DNA of 64,000 bases from NCBI GenBank assembly GCA_022605405.1, contig JABYQQ010000039.1, positions 62,001 through 126,000 of the forward strand. Reading direction: 5' to 3'. The notes beneath the pieces are model-generated. The model made no database searches, was not told where the DNA came from, and was given only the letters and a program-made list of their open reading frames with translations. Numbering within the stretch: position 1 is the stretch's first letter; each line of letters opens with the position of its first letter. Below, one piece after another: positions 35,544 through 47,146 of the stretch. The position numbers were made by a program, and so were the translations under genes. The DNA comes from Earliella scabrosa. Lineage: Eukaryota > Basidiomycota > Agaricomycetes > Polyporales > Polyporaceae.

Positions 35544-35877
35544 GGTCATTTCAGCCGCACCCCAAATGATACCGTAAATATTCCCGATGCACGTCGCGCC
35601 GTGTGCGACCAAGCTAGCATCGCGACTCGCCGCCATCACGCCACACTGGCGGCGGCATCCGTCTCGTCCGAGACGTCGTCGCTCCTCAACGTCGAACTTG
35701 AAGATCCGCAGTGTAGCCTTAGGGAGGGGAACGATGTGTATGTCTTAGCATCCATGGTGTATTTGTAGGTACTAGTCCATGTAGCTGTAGCCGTATCCAT
35801 CCCAATGATGACCAGTGACCCCTAACGCCTGTTCAGGTGTTCCACGGTTCACAACTCACTCGCGTCGAACGCCCTCT
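35544..35877. other. short intergenic
   Basis: 3' flanks of the small secreted-protein gene and the F-box gene. Nothing recognised. Confidence 0.4.
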
Positions 35878-38010
35878 TCACCCGTCCGAGGATGCGCTCT
35901 CTGAGGAGCTATCATCCCACAGCGACGCTCCCGCCTGCAGAGCGTACTTCTGACTGCCCGCGAAAGTGCTCAAGAGCTCCGCACGATGATCCTTTAGATC
36001 TTCGTCGCTTGAGTCATATTCATACCCTCCGACCCGATAATACTTCCACCCATCGGCGCCATAGCTGTTCAGATCCTCAGACTCGTCGGAGTCCGACACG
36101 TTCGCCATGTTGTCTGCACGCCTAGTTGCTTCGTCTTCCATCTCCCCGGCCAAGTCTCGTGTCTCGACGCGGACGGGCGGCGGTGGCGTGTCCTTGCGCC
36201 TTTGGTCAGGCGGGAAAATACGCCCCACAGACTCGGCTTCATACACCTCCGCCCATGTGTCGGCGACCTCGTCGGGCGCGTCCCCGTCGCACGCAAAGTG
36301 GTCCGAGCGCAGGAGCGCATACGCCGTCTGCGCGACCCACGTGTCCACGAAGCGGTGGTAGCGCACGTCCGACGCGTCCGCGAGCAGGTCCGGGTGGCAT
36401 ATGAGCGGCCACTTCCACTCTGCGCTGGACATCTGTTCGAGCTTGGTCGCCTTCGGGTCGAGCATGAGCAGTCGCACACCCTGAAGCGCGGGTAGGACGC
36501 TGTCGGGGTGCAGAAAGCGTTGATAGAGCGTGTCGTGCGGGAGAAGCTCGGTGGGGAGCGAGCTTGCAGGGGTCCATACGTCGAGATGCTTGAGCGTTGG
36601 GTGGAGCAATGGCGTTGCGGAGAAGTTGTCTGATCTGCCTCGGGGCACGACGAGATGCTCGAGAGCTGGAAGGGTGGCGAACAAGTTAGGGCAGCGCCTC
36701 CAGTCGAACGCGCTGAACCACGGGCTGTTCACTTTGGGGAATAGATGCAGGTAGCGCAGTCGAGAGCCAAATTGCGCGAGGAACTTTGCGGGCCAGCGGT
36801 GGCACATCAACAGCGTGAGGCGAACGAGTCGTGGCACATTCCAATGCGTGATGATGTGCTTCTCGAGTTCGTACACCGCAGTGAGGTGGATGGTCAACTC
36901 GGAGAGCGATGTAAGCGAAAGGTCGGATAGAAGTGTGAGCCGCGGGATGGATACGGGCTGAACCTCGTACGTTGAGTATAAACTCAGAGACTTGAGCTCC
37001 CCGTTGTGACGAAGCAATCGATCAACGGTTCGCATCGTCTTGGCGTCTTCGTGTCGCAAAGGGAGTGCGATCTCCAGGTTTCGGAGCCCCGACCATACAC
37101 GCGTTCCGTAGTGGAACAGAGGAGGAAATCCCTTCAGGAACCATGTCGGATTGGAGAGCCAATCCCATTCGTCAAAATCGGCCGGAGCCCTATGACGAAC
37201 GGGGTAGTAGGGGTGTCCGTGGTAGGAGAATGACCGTAGAGAGGTGCATTGCTTTAGAATGAGGTGGAAGTCTTCGCGCACGACGGTGGTGGACCAATAC
37301 GGCACGAGACACTCCACGAGGCGTATGGACTTGATCCAACGGCTGACGACCGGTCCAATGTCCCTGAGTTGCAGTGTTCGCGCGAGAGCAGGGATCTGCC
37401 ACATGCGTCGAAACACGATGTCTTCGTAGAGGACAGTCATTCCGAGCCAATGCATAGCTTTGCATACAAGAACGAGAGATTTCTTCGTGCGGAGCTCCGT
37501 TAACCAGGGGTTGAATGCGCCGCGGGTGATCGACGGGTCGTGGCACTCTGGAGGAGAGACAGTCGCCCGAAATATGGTGAATATAATCTCGGTAGGCAAC
37601 CTGGCAAAAGCACTCGTCTGTCTCAGTCGGGTGCGGTCTACTCTCGATGCCCGAGAGATCATTTGCTGATGATGCGAGACTTGTCAGCCTCGTGTATACC
37701 TGAGGGTCTTACGATATACTAGTAGTAATGCGGGGACTCACTTCATAGAATCTTTGCGCTGCGCCGGTATGTCCAATGTCAATCTCATTTCCTTCCAAGT
37801 CTTCTCCCGCCCTCTTCAGCATATCGAGCTCCTAAGCAGAACGGTAATCACGATCAACTTGAAGGCGGCCATATGGAGATGCAACTCTCGTACTTCTCGA
37901 ACCTCGGCCAAGTCCATCCTCAGGAGAGCATTTCGAGTCTTCAATTGCTCATTCTCATCCTTCAGCGCAGTATTCTGGTGACGAAGCTGAGATAGACCAT
38001 TCTGAAGCAT
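35878..38010 (-). CDS. F-box protein with N-terminal coiled coil
   Basis: Three minus-strand exons: 38010..37894, 37831..37742, 37665..35878; all phases 0, 664 aa. Residues 1-60 form a heptad-rich coiled coil (LKDENEQLKTRNALLRMDL, then EELDMLKRAGEDLEG). An F-box follows at about 88-130 (FARLPTEIIFTIFRATVS ... KSLVLVCKAMHWLGM). The rest is an irregular leucine-rich solenoid ending in an acidic tail. This coiled-coil/F-box layout is common in Agaricomycetes. Such proteins would dock on Skp1 of SCF ubiquitin ligases and select targets through the C-terminal region; the target is unknown. A single-exon model starting at 37662 misses the coiled coil. Confidence 0.8.
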
Positions 38011-39064
38011 AAGAGCATAGAGGGTGTGGTGTGGAGAATAAAACGAGCCGCCGGCGCGCTGAAGTCGAACCTCGGACACACGCAGCCACGTGGAATTTGA
38101 CTGATAAGATTAGATGTCTTGCGGCTATCTCCGAGGCAAGTTTCTACGCAGGCCTGAGGCTGGCACCAACTTGAACTTGAACTGGAAGCTCGAGGCTTGA
38201 CTCTCTTCTAGGAACCGGTTTACTTCCGCAGACTCCGACTGGGAGGCCGACTCATGAGGGTTTGCTTAGGCTCGTCAATGGCACGAAGTTGCTGAGACTG
38301 TCACCGTGACGACTCCCGGGCCGTCCCGCACGCTCAAAGCATGTCACAGTGAGTCGCTCGCAGGTTGGCTGCCCCCGCCCATAGACTCACTAGGTTCGTA
38401 AGTTGGAAGCTGCGCTGTTGGACTCTTGTAAGTCTAGGGTTTACTTGGCTGGTCTCATGCCTTACCGATGCCCCATGGACAATCGAGATTCAGGTGAGGA
38501 GAGGAAGGGGTGCTGCGGCGCCCTTCCAGAGTCAGTGAAAGCCGCGTTGCATACGCATTCGGACACGGAGCTCGTCGCATCGGCGAAGACAAACATTGCG
38601 ATTGCACTTGGGTGAGTCGTTTGAATACGATATGGGTTGTAGGACCGTCCCTTCCCCCTTCAATAGGTCCGTCCAAACGTCTGCCTAGGGGAGACAAACG
38701 ATATGGGCGTCATAGCACGCATGTGAGAGGTACCTTCCCGTGTGGGACCGCGCATGGCGTGCTGAGGCAGAGCGCTCTCCGATATGTCACAGTTGTCCTC
38801 CTTAGTTCACGTAGTCGCAAGATTGACAGTGACTGCGCGCAGCGTCCTGCGGAGGTGTCGTAGACCGAGCAACATTTGAATTGGTTTTCGAAGGGACGCC
38901 CGTCGGAGACTGCGTTCCGCAGTCGGAGATCCCTCCGCAGACGTGGTTCTCACCGGGATGGAGGACGCTCAAGCGCAGTGCTTGGTCTCGTCCCTTATAT
39001 TCACAGCCTCTTCTTCTTACTGCTCCTCACCCCTACTGCTCGTCCCGACATACCTCAATTATCC
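38011..39064. other. intergenic between divergent genes
   Basis: About 1 kb separating the F-box gene (minus) and the membrane-protein gene (plus). CTGATAAG near 38101 is a generic GATA-type motif. No gene was recognised. Confidence 0.4.
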
Positions 39065-40169
39065 ATGCCACCCTCGTTTCGCAACCCCATCGTGGCCGGA
39101 ATCGTAGCGGCCTTCTTCTTTCTCCTTACGACTCTTCATGTTTTTGTCGCGAGTGACACTTCGTCTCTCGCAGCTAGCCTAGTGGGCAGGGAAGGGGTGC
39201 GTCATACCGTCTCGCTTGCCTACGCACTAATCCTGACCTAATCATTCTCCAGATCACGGTCCTCGGGTTCATCCATGACGTTGATATTCGGGAGCGCACC
39301 CTGAAGGTCCGATGGGAGGTTATCAGGTATGTCCACCTATCATCACAACTCACTGTCGCAGGGCATTCACGTACGGCCATCGTCGATAGCCGCAACGTGG
39401 CGAACAACGCGTCCATCCTCGTCTACGTCGACCAGTCCGCCTCTCCGTCTGGCAGCGTCGTTTCTTTCCTCCTCCCAGAAGGAAAGGACGACGTCCACCC
39501 CGTCACACAGCACACGCTCGATGGCTCCTGGAAAGAGTGGGCCAAGAGCGACAATCCCTTCCCCTACCCCTTCGACCGGTACACCTTCTCCGGCAACGTG
39601 TCCGCGTTCGACGCCAAGACCCTCGCGTCCATCAGCCTCTCGTCCTTCGCCATCGCAGACAACCGCGCTGGGAAGCACCTCACCCCCGTCCCGGTGCTCA
39701 CGCTCTACCCAGACAGCAAGACGGACGACGGCTCGGCGTTCGAGCCTCAGACGTTCGGGGCTCTCGTCGAGCGCCCTATCCCGCTCAAGGTCGCGACGTT
39801 CGCCATGTTCGGCGCGAGCTGGATCTTCACGCTCTCGGTCGTGTACGCTGTCGTCGCGGTGCTCCTGTGGAAGCGCGAGCTGGCGTCGCGGCGCCTGATC
39901 GAGGCGCTCCTCGGCGCGATCGCCATCGTGGTCATCTTGCGCGAGATGGGCGCACGGGACGCTCGGCCGGACTATGGTGTCCTCCTCGGTGAGCAGCATC
40001 ATCCTATCTTTTTCCCGAGCGAGTGCTGACAGGCCCACCCACAGACTACGTCGGGATGTACGTTCAGATCGTCTACTTCGTGCTCCTGATTGTCGCCGTG
40101 CACGTCGCTATGCGGCACAACAGGACCGTCAAGGGAGAGATTGCTCTGAGCGGTGACGACACGATTTGA
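39065..40169 (+). CDS. multi-pass membrane protein, DUF4436-like (paralogue 1)
   Basis: Four exons: 39065..39196, 39253..39326, 39390..39988, 40045..40169; 309 aa. One N-terminal membrane helix (IVAGIVAAFFFLLTTLHVFV) precedes an extracytoplasmic beta-rich region with IHDVDIRERTLKVRWEV and YPFDRYTFSGNVSAFD. Three C-terminal helices follow (ATFAMFGASWIFTLSVVYA, LIEALLGAIAIVVIL, YVQIVYFVLLIVAVHV). The YPFDRY-type motif and one-plus-three helix layout recall DUF4436 proteins, from memory only; function is unknown. Paralogue 2 at 52134-53269 has the same exon number and exactly the same protein length. Confidence 0.75.
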
Positions 40170-40279
40170 TTTTTTGTACTACTACGATTATTCTCCTGAA
40201 GTGCATGGGATGAGCATATGACGCAGGCCCGACACAGTGAGGAGCGGCACGACGCGCAGATGAGATGGAATGGTACGCA

Positions 40280-42006
40280 CTACTTCTCCCCTCCCGCCGC
40301 CCGCTGCGCCGCAACCTTCTTGTTCCACGCGACCCTGAACTGCTCAACCCACCGCAGCACGATATCCCACCCAGACGGCTGCCCCTCGATCGCCGTCGGC
40401 CACACGTACGGGAACAGGAAGAACACATACCGCCCGACCATCTTTGCGTCCGCAATCGGGTACGCGTCCATCGTCGTCAGCACCTCCAGCCTATGCCTGC
40501 CCACGCGCGCCGGGACGTCCGGCAGCGGCTCGCTCGTGTCGATATTCGACAGCACGAGCTCGCGCAGCGCCGGGCAGTGCTGCGCAAAGTGCGCGAGGGC
40601 CTTGAGCGGCGGTGCGCTCACTCCCTGGCCGTCGTCTCTACGCTGTCCAGGACGTTGAAAGGGACGCGCCTTCCAGCAGACGAGCAGACGAGTGAGCCGT
40701 GGCCACGCGCGGGCCATGCGCGCGAGGTCGTCCTCGGTGACGCGGTACTCGCTCCGCGGCGCGTGCACGATGACGCGCTCGAGCGTCGGGAGGTCGAGGA
40801 GCGGCTGCATAAGGTCTCCGATGGTCTCCTCTCCCGTGCGCCAGCGCGTGCTGATATCGAGCTTGATGGACTGGAGCTTCGTCGCGTGTCCGTGCGACTG
40901 CAGGCATTCCAGAGGCTTCCGGTACGTCCTGCTCATCTCCGGCACGCCGTTTGGGTACTCGAGTGAGAGGGAAGTGAGCGCTATGAGCGGATTGACCGTC
41001 TCGAAGAAGAGCGCCATGTCGGGAGCGCGGGCGGCAAGATCGAGAGAGGTGAGGTGTTGGAAGCCTTGGATGGGCCGAGAGGGTGCCGTTACGTCGTAGT
41101 TTGGGAGGAAGTTGATCGTGAGCGACTCGAGGCCCCGGAGGGCACTGAGTGACTGCAAGAACTCGAGGTCGATGGGAGTGTCCCGGAGGTAGAGGTGTTC
41201 TAGTTTTGTGAAGCTTGCAATGGGGGCGAGACAGAGTGGATGAGCCGGGGAGGAGAACTCGAGCGTCTTCAGTCGGAGGGTGCGCTCGGAGTAGGTCTTG
41301 ATGAGTTGCTCAACATTGCGATCTCCCGCGGTGCGTGTAGATGACTGGCGGAGCGTCTTCATCTTCTCATGATGAGGCAGCCATTCGAGCTCGTCTGAGA
41401 GTTGGATGCCCTCGAGAACAATGTGAAGCAGTTCGAGGGACTCCGTGCCTAACAGGAGCGCGCTCGTGTCGGATGGTGAGGCAGGACACCACGTCAGCTC
41501 CTTCACTGCAGGAAGAAGTGGCGCGCCATGGTTCCACTTGGAGAGTACAGAGACGATGTGCGGTGTGATAGTAGTTCGCCTGGGAAGGTTGATGATGCGT
41601 ACGCGTCTGGCATAGCTCTGAAACGTTCTCCAGGCTTCCTCCGAGGGTTCTCCTGTGAGAATCTGAGGATATTGATCAGTGTGTGCCCTGCATCTCTTCA
41701 AATGATCGAGAACATGCTCACGTAGAGCGTGTCGCCAGTCGCTGAGCCCTTGCGCTTGACTCTGGTAGGTACAAAGCACGGCAGAAGACGAATGAGAGGG
41801 ACGAGGTTGTCAAGACGCCACCACAACGCATCGAGGGCGGGGTCCCGGAATTGTCTGCAGACGAGTGCGCCTTGTAGCAAGGTTGCGCGCAATCGCGCTT
41901 CCATATAGAGACGCTGAACGAAATCGACGTCTGCTTCCTCCGCATCTTCAATCATAGTCATAAAGATTCCGGAAAGAACATCGCAGTTTTCCAGTGCGCG
42001 ATGCAT
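40280..42006 (-). CDS. F-box/leucine-rich-repeat-like protein
   Basis: Two minus-strand exons, 42006..41722 and 41662..40280, phase 0; 555 aa. The F-box-like segment is at the extreme N-terminus (MHRALENCDVLSGIFMTMI ... LVCRQFRDPALDALWW). The body shows irregular leucine-rich repeats (FTKLEHLYLRDTPIDLEFL, FQHLTSLDLAARAPDM, LPTLERVIVHAPR). Typical of the expanded mushroom F-box family; predicted SCF substrate adaptor, target unknown. It lacks the coiled coil of the F-box protein at 35878-38010. It converges with the membrane-protein gene, 110 bp away. Confidence 0.78.
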
Positions 42007-42731
42007 TGCGATGAGTGAGTATCTTGAAGCTCCTGGACTGAGAGAAAGATAGCACGATGCCAGCGATTAGCACTTACTACGTACTACATCGTCATGATGG
42101 CACGGAGAGTCGTGAAGTCAACTTACAGTCAACGACAGGGAGCCGGGATGAACGCAGAACACAGACTGGATAAGTGAGAGATTCGATTGAATATACTAAG
42201 GAGTACTAGTAATACTAGTACTACTAGTAAGTGATCAGTGCGGCACCGGTTGTTTGGTCATGTTAAGATCGCAGGCTATCAGCTTTGACGCCCAAGAGTA
42301 TTACTCATCAACTTGAAGGTTACTTGTTAGCCAGAACGATGTACAGTCATAACCCGTCGAGCGGGTCACCACCGCCCAACGGGCCTCCTTACTGTATAAG
42401 GCAGGTTTGAGCAGATAGACGCCAAAATTTCCATCCAAATGGGCGTCACACGGGCGTTTAGCTCCCTCTAGCTGCCTTATCAGGCAGGAGGCCCGTTGGG
42501 TGGTGGTGACCCGCTCGACGGGTTATGACTGTACTTAATGCAGACGCTAATCAACTAAAACCTGAAGCTGACCGCATGTAGGTGACGTGCCAATATTGTG
42601 TCGCAACTTTGGCAGACTCGGACTATGTACAACTGTCAGATGCGGATCCCGACTATAGTACTTAGATCCCGACGTTAAGTTTCCTCGGGAAGAACATCAA
42701 TTGACTCTTCTTATTCAGAGTCCGGAACATC
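42007..42731. other. intergenic carrying a MITE
   Basis: Promoter of the minus-strand F-box gene, a run of CTAGTA-type microrepeats near 42205-42230, the inverted-repeat element at 42341-42534 and the presumed promoter of the small plus-strand gene. Confidence 0.5.
42341..42534. mobile_element. 194-bp MITE with about 49-bp terminal inverted repeats
   Basis: The left end (GTACAGTCATAACCCGTCGA onward) and the complement of the right end match over about 49 bp with one mismatch. If the inverted repeat is taken to start CAGTCATAACCC, the element is flanked by TA on both sides, the duplication expected for Tc1/mariner/pogo-type transposition. Because the outer GTAC is itself palindromic, the exact boundary is ambiguous. 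The internal part shows nested inverted sequence (GCCTTAT / ATAAGGC) and no coding capacity. Confidence 0.82.
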
Positions 42732-43134
42732 ATGGCACGCACAGGGTATAAGGCCACACTACCGCCATCTACAAGTAGCCAAGCTTCTGTTGCACCCGCC
42801 CCGCCCTCAGCAATCCTTGCCTGCGGCGGTGAGCGCTTCCTGCTCAGCTTCCGGCCCGTCTCCGCGATCGCCTCCAACTTCCAAGATCTCGTCGTCGTCA
42901 AATTCAAGCTGATCACCCGGTAAACGCATTCAAGCCGTACCTTGCGGACCTGACCCGGTCTTCTAGGGTCTTCTTCCATCCGACCCGCAGTCTCGCGCAT
43001 CCGAGCAACGCATGGATCAGCCGATGGTTGGCCGGTGGGCTAGGCGGGAAGACCACAACGTGAGTACGCTTCTTTGACCTCCGGCGGTCCTCTGCTCATC
43101 CTGTCATCCTGTCAGGACCAACGCGACTTTGTGA
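42732..43134 (+). CDS. small hypothetical protein
   Basis: Three exons: 42732..42919, 42967..43059, 43116..43134; introns of 47 and 56 nt close in phase, giving 99 aa. The sequence has a low-complexity start, a central hydrophobic/basic stretch (SNFQDLVVVKFKLITRVFF) and a Gly/Thr-rich end (AGGLGGKTTTTNATL). No signal peptide or known domain. It lies just after the MITE. Support is three consecutive exons with good splice sites; it could be a remnant of a larger gene. Confidence 0.42.
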
Positions 43135-43603
43135 CATGCTCGCCGGACACTGTGACTCGGAGAGAAGAAGTCAATGGGCGAAGTGGTACGCCCATGGCTT
43201 CAAGCTGGCGAGGCGACGTTATCAGATAAGAGAGTTTTAAGCGAAACCTTGGATCCTCTATCTGATTAGATCAACTGGCCGACCACAGCCGAAATTCAAA
43301 GGGGAAATCCCAGCCTAATGAGATGGCTGTGCAATCTTATCTGATAGCATGCTATTCTCCACACGCGAAGTACCTGGCTCGCTCTGGCTCGTTGTGCTTT
43401 CTAAACTTCTACCGTCCCCACACAGCGGCGAACGATGTTTCGGAGCCGTTGCACGCATCTTCAGGACCCAGGTGAGCATTTTTCCGACCCAGTCCGTGGG
43501 CCCGACCGCACGCCTGGGTCCCCACATCCTCCAACTTCCTGCATATTTATGCCATCGTCATCCGCCGCAGGGTCTCCCTCGTCCGCCCACCACTTCTGCT
43601 GTC
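43135..43603. other. promoter region of the siderophore transporter
   Basis: Contains the iron-GATA-type motifs listed separately. The open frame reaching the transporter from 43349 is probably leader, because the transporter-like sequence starts only at ATG 43604. Confidence 0.55.
43219..43345 (+). promoter_or_regulatory. iron-responsive GATA-factor motifs upstream of the SIT gene
   Basis: ATCAGATAA at 43221-43229 inside the palindrome TTATCAGATAAG, its complement TTATCTGAT at 43337-43345, and a one-mismatch copy ATCTGATTA at 43260-43268. ATCWGATAA is the known target of fungal siderophore-type GATA repressors (Urbs1, SreA, SRE, Fep1). They lie about 260-385 bp before the ATG. Repression under high iron is inference from the motif and the gene product. 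Confidence 0.7.
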
Positions 43604-45670
43604 ATGTTCGGGAAACTGTTCGGTCAAAAGGTCGAGCGCCCTGCTTCTGCTCCTGCGGCCAGCACCGGGGCCCACAGCACGGTCGCCTCCGTCGAATCCA
43701 AGACAGACATCAATGCGACCACCGACATGCCCCAGCTCGGTGGCAACGAGAAGGGTGCAGATCCCGCCGGGGACGAGGAGCAGGGCAACAAGGTCTCGCG
43801 CGATAGCCAGGAGGAGAGCGGCAATCATGTCTTCCACGGTGTTGCCGAAATGGAGGCGATCACCACCCTCTGGAGTAAGAGGTCGATGATTATCGCCTAT
43901 GTCCTGTAAGTCTTTCGGATTCGTTCAGAATCGAACTCTCTGTCATTGACTTGGCGTGCAGCATCTACCTCAATCACTGGGCGATGTCCATGCTCTCGCT
44001 CACTGCCCAGAACCTACGACCGTACGTCACGAGCGCGTTCAGAAGGCATGGTCTCCTCCCCACCACCACCGTTGTGTCCTCGATCGTCGGCGGCGTGTGC
44101 AGATTGCCAATCGCCAAGATTATCGACATCTGGGGGCGCGTCGAAGGGTTCCTGCTGATGACGGCCATCATGGTCATCGGTACGTCGTGTTCGAGGTTTT
44201 GCTTCGCACGGAATGCGCGCTGACCGTTCGCAGGTCTGATCATGATGGCTACGTGCGACAGTGTCCAGACGTATGCCGCCGCCCAAGTCTTCTACCAGAT
44301 TGGCTACACGGGGATCAACTATGTCATCAACGTCTTCGTGGCCGACACGTCCAGTTTGCGCAACCGTCCACTGCTCATGGCCCTCAACTCGACTCCCTAC
44401 CTCGCCACGGCCTTCGCAGGTCCCGCCGCAGCGGAGAAATTCTATTACGGCGCGGGCTGGCGCTGGGGGTATGGTACCTTCACCATCGTCGTCCCTGCCA
44501 TCTGCCTACCCATGGCCTACCTCTTTATTGTACTCCGCAACCAGGCGCGTGCGAATGGCCTCGTCAACAAGCAAGAGTCCGGCCGTACCCTCCGGGAGTC
44601 TGCGAAGTACTATTTCATCGAGTTTGACGGTATGTCGCCCCTCCCTGCCCATGTTATCCACGCTAACGAGCTCGTGCAGTAATCGGGTTGATCCTCGTCA
44701 TCTCCGGCTTCTCGCTCGTGCTCCTTCCTCTGACGATCGCTACCTACCAAGCGGAGAAGTGGCAGACGTCGTACATCATCGCGATGATCGTTCTGGGCGG
44801 CTGCCTCGTCATCGCGTTCGGCATCTGGGAGAAGTTCTTCGCGCCCGTCTCGTTCGTGCCGTTCAACGTCCTCACGGACCGCACCGTGATCTGCGCGTGC
44901 CTTCTCTCGACGTGCTTGTTCATCGCGTCGAGCTGCTGGAGCTCGTACTTCAGCTCGTTCCTACAGGCCGCTCTCTACCAGAGCATCTCGGAAGCCGGTT
45001 GGGTGGGAAGCATCTATAGCCTGGGTACGTGTGTATGGGCGTTTGTGATTGGAGCGTGAGTGATTCTCTTCGCTGTGTCCGGCCGCTTTGTACTCATTGC
45101 CATTCTCGCAGGCTCATCCGGTACACGAACCGGTTCAAGTGGCTCGCCATGCTCGCCGCCCCTCTCATCGTCCTCGCGTCCGGGCTGTTCATCAAATACC
45201 GCCAGCCGGGCGTGTCGCTCGGGTCGATCATCGGCTGCCAGATCCTCATGACCATCTCCGCCGGGACGCTCGTCGTCTGCGAGCAGATGGCGGTCCAGTC
45301 CGCGGCGGAGCACACGAACGTCGCGGTCTGCATCGCGCTCCTCTCGCTCTTCACGAACATCGGCTCGGGCATCGGCTCGGGCGTCTCGGGCGCGCTCTGG
45401 ACGAACATCTTCCCGGACAAGCTGCACGAGGCGCTCGGGAACCAGACGGACGAGGCGACGATCAACGCGATCTACGGCTCGCTCGTCGAGCAGCTCAAGT
45501 ACGAGCCCGGGACGCCGTTGAGGGACGGGATCGTGTGGGCGTATGGCGTGGGCATGCGCTACCAGAGCATCGGCGCGACGGCGGTGCTGTGCCTCACCAT
45601 CCCGCTCGTCGCGTGCTGGCGGGACTACAACGTCAAGGAGACGCGTCGGAACAAGGGCCGCGTGCTGTAG
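43604..45670 (+). CDS. siderophore-iron transporter, MFS (SIT/ARN family)
   Basis: Five exons: 43604..43905, 43962..44179, 44234..44629, 44680..45055, 45112..45670; 616 aa, normal for the family. A hydrophilic, Ala/Asp/Glu-rich N-terminus of about 85 residues is followed by 12-14 membrane helices. Family-like segments are LSLTAQNLRPYVTSAF, RLPIAKIIDIWGRVEGF, QVFYQIGYTGINYV, FVADTSSLRNRPL, GAGWRWGYG, SFLQAALYQSISEAGWV and NIGSGIGSGVSGALW. SIT proteins import ferric siderophore complexes across the plasma membrane by proton symport. Iron-GATA motifs lie upstream. No siderophore synthetase or monooxygenase is in the window, so uptake of siderophores made elsewhere is possible. Confidence 0.88.
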
Positions 45671-45925
45671 CGCGTTGTGCAGTCTTTCGTCTGCAAAAGA
45701 CCTGTCGAAGGTTAGGATCGCGCTCGATCCGTTATGTTGCTTTACGACTTCCTAGACGATCCCACGAAAATGTATGATACGCCGCAGTACCTTACGAGTG
45801 CCGATCCCCTCAACTCACACTATAGATTACATTTGTTTGGGAATTCGAGCAGAGCGGTGTTTTCCGTCAACAAGTACGTAGGTCGTGAAGTGGGAACGAA
45901 CGCCGCAGGACGTGACGAAGACGAA

Positions 45926-46836
45926 CTAATCCGGACAGAGAGTCTGCACCGCCCGAGTGACGCCTCGCTCATCTTCGCCACGTTCAGCCACCCTCTCCAA
46001 GAGTTCGACGATGCGGTCCACTCGGTCGGCGATCCGTTCAAGTATTTGAGTCGCGGCCAGCGAGCTTGGACAGCCCGGCCCGGGTACAAGGCTCGTGTCG
46101 GATGGACCAGCATTCGCACTCGGGGCGCTCGAGCCTTCGCTCTTCTTCGGTCCCTTGCGTCGATTCGACTTCGCAGGCGCGCCTTTGCGCGTTCTCAGAG
46201 CTTTCGTGGCGGGGGCGCGGCGCCTCGGAGCGGCGGACCTGACATCGCGCGCGCGGTCGACGGAGAGGCCCTCGCGCTCCAGTCTGTGACGCAGCGCCAT
46301 GTCCACAGGGGGCCGCTTGCCCGTCGCCCCGAGGAGGTCGACTGCAACAAACGGTTCATCGATCGTGAGCTCCACAACGGTCGGAATGGAGCGCGCGTAT
46401 ACGTACCTGTTCGCCGCTGCCACTCGCAGCCGCGCGCCATGCGGAGGCAGGATCTGCACTTCCACGACGCTGCGTTGGTCTGGACGCAGGCCTGGGTGCC
46501 GCGGTGGGAGACGCACTCGCTGCATGCGCTCGCGCGTGCGCTGACGAGCTTCTGTCGGAAGTCTGCGGGGAGGTTCTCCTCGCGGAGGCCGGCGGGGATG
46601 ACGAGCGTGTCGAGCGTGACGAGGGGGACGAGGGGTGTAAGGCAAGTGGCGAGGGAAGCTGCGACGACGGGATCGTGATCAGAGTTGAGCTCGTCGACAT
46701 CGGAGTCTTTGGAGTCGCCTTCGTCGTCGTCATCGTCAATGACGGTGTCGGGGAAGTCGTTGATTGTTGCCACGCTCGGGAGGGACAGTGGATACAGGTG
46801 GAGTGAGGGCGGTAGGACGTTATTATGGTCGGCCAT
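45926..46836 (-). CDS. Cys-rich zinc-cluster-like protein with C-terminal coiled coil
   Basis: Two minus-strand exons, 46836..46407 and 46341..45926, phase 1; 281 aa. An acidic run (DDDDDEGDSKDSDVDELNSD) is followed by a six-cysteine motif spaced C-x2-C-x8-C-x9-C-x2-C-x6-C (ACSECVSHRGTQAC ... KCRSCLRMARGCEW). A basic Arg/Lys-rich region comes next, then a helical heptad stretch (ILERIADRVDRIVELLERV). This resembles a Zn(II)2Cys6 cluster plus dimerisation helix, but the spacing is wider than the classical C-x2-C-x6-C, so DNA binding is only plausible. Divergent from the phospholipase side and convergent with the SIT gene. Confidence 0.62.
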
Positions 46837-47146
46837 GTCAAGTGTTGAGGACTCGAACGAGGTCTGCCGTCAAGGCTTGTTGAGCATGCGCGTGGTCGTT
46901 GAGGCCTTGGAAATAGTCGGGCAAACTCTGCTCAAGGATCTAAATGCGCCCAACATAGGCACCCGGCTACCGCAGTGCGTGCTGCGGGAGCAAAGTGCGC
47001 ATACGAGCCTTGCCGCACGAACCCATAAGGAGGTCGGTCAGCTCGATAGCCATCGAAGTCTACCCTGCGTCCCTAGATGACTTGTGGGAGACGATGCATA
47101 AGCGTTACGCTCACCGATCCTGCAGGTTCCGTTAGGGTGAGCGGCA
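46837..47146. other. intergenic with a hairpin next to the duplication boundary
   Basis: Upstream region of the zinc-cluster-like gene. CGCTCACC (47108-47115) and GGTGAGCG (47136-47143) form an 8-bp perfect stem that ends three bases before the first copy of the large direct repeat. Confidence 0.5.

Noticed and set aside
39367..40038. 223-codon minus-strand open frame opposite the first membrane-protein gene
   Set aside because: Shadow of a spliced plus-strand gene whose paralogue confirms the coding strand; the minus product is charged low-complexity sequence.
47108..47143. Hairpin considered as a tRNA or structured RNA
   Set aside because: Only one 8-bp stem; no T-loop or anticodon arm pattern.
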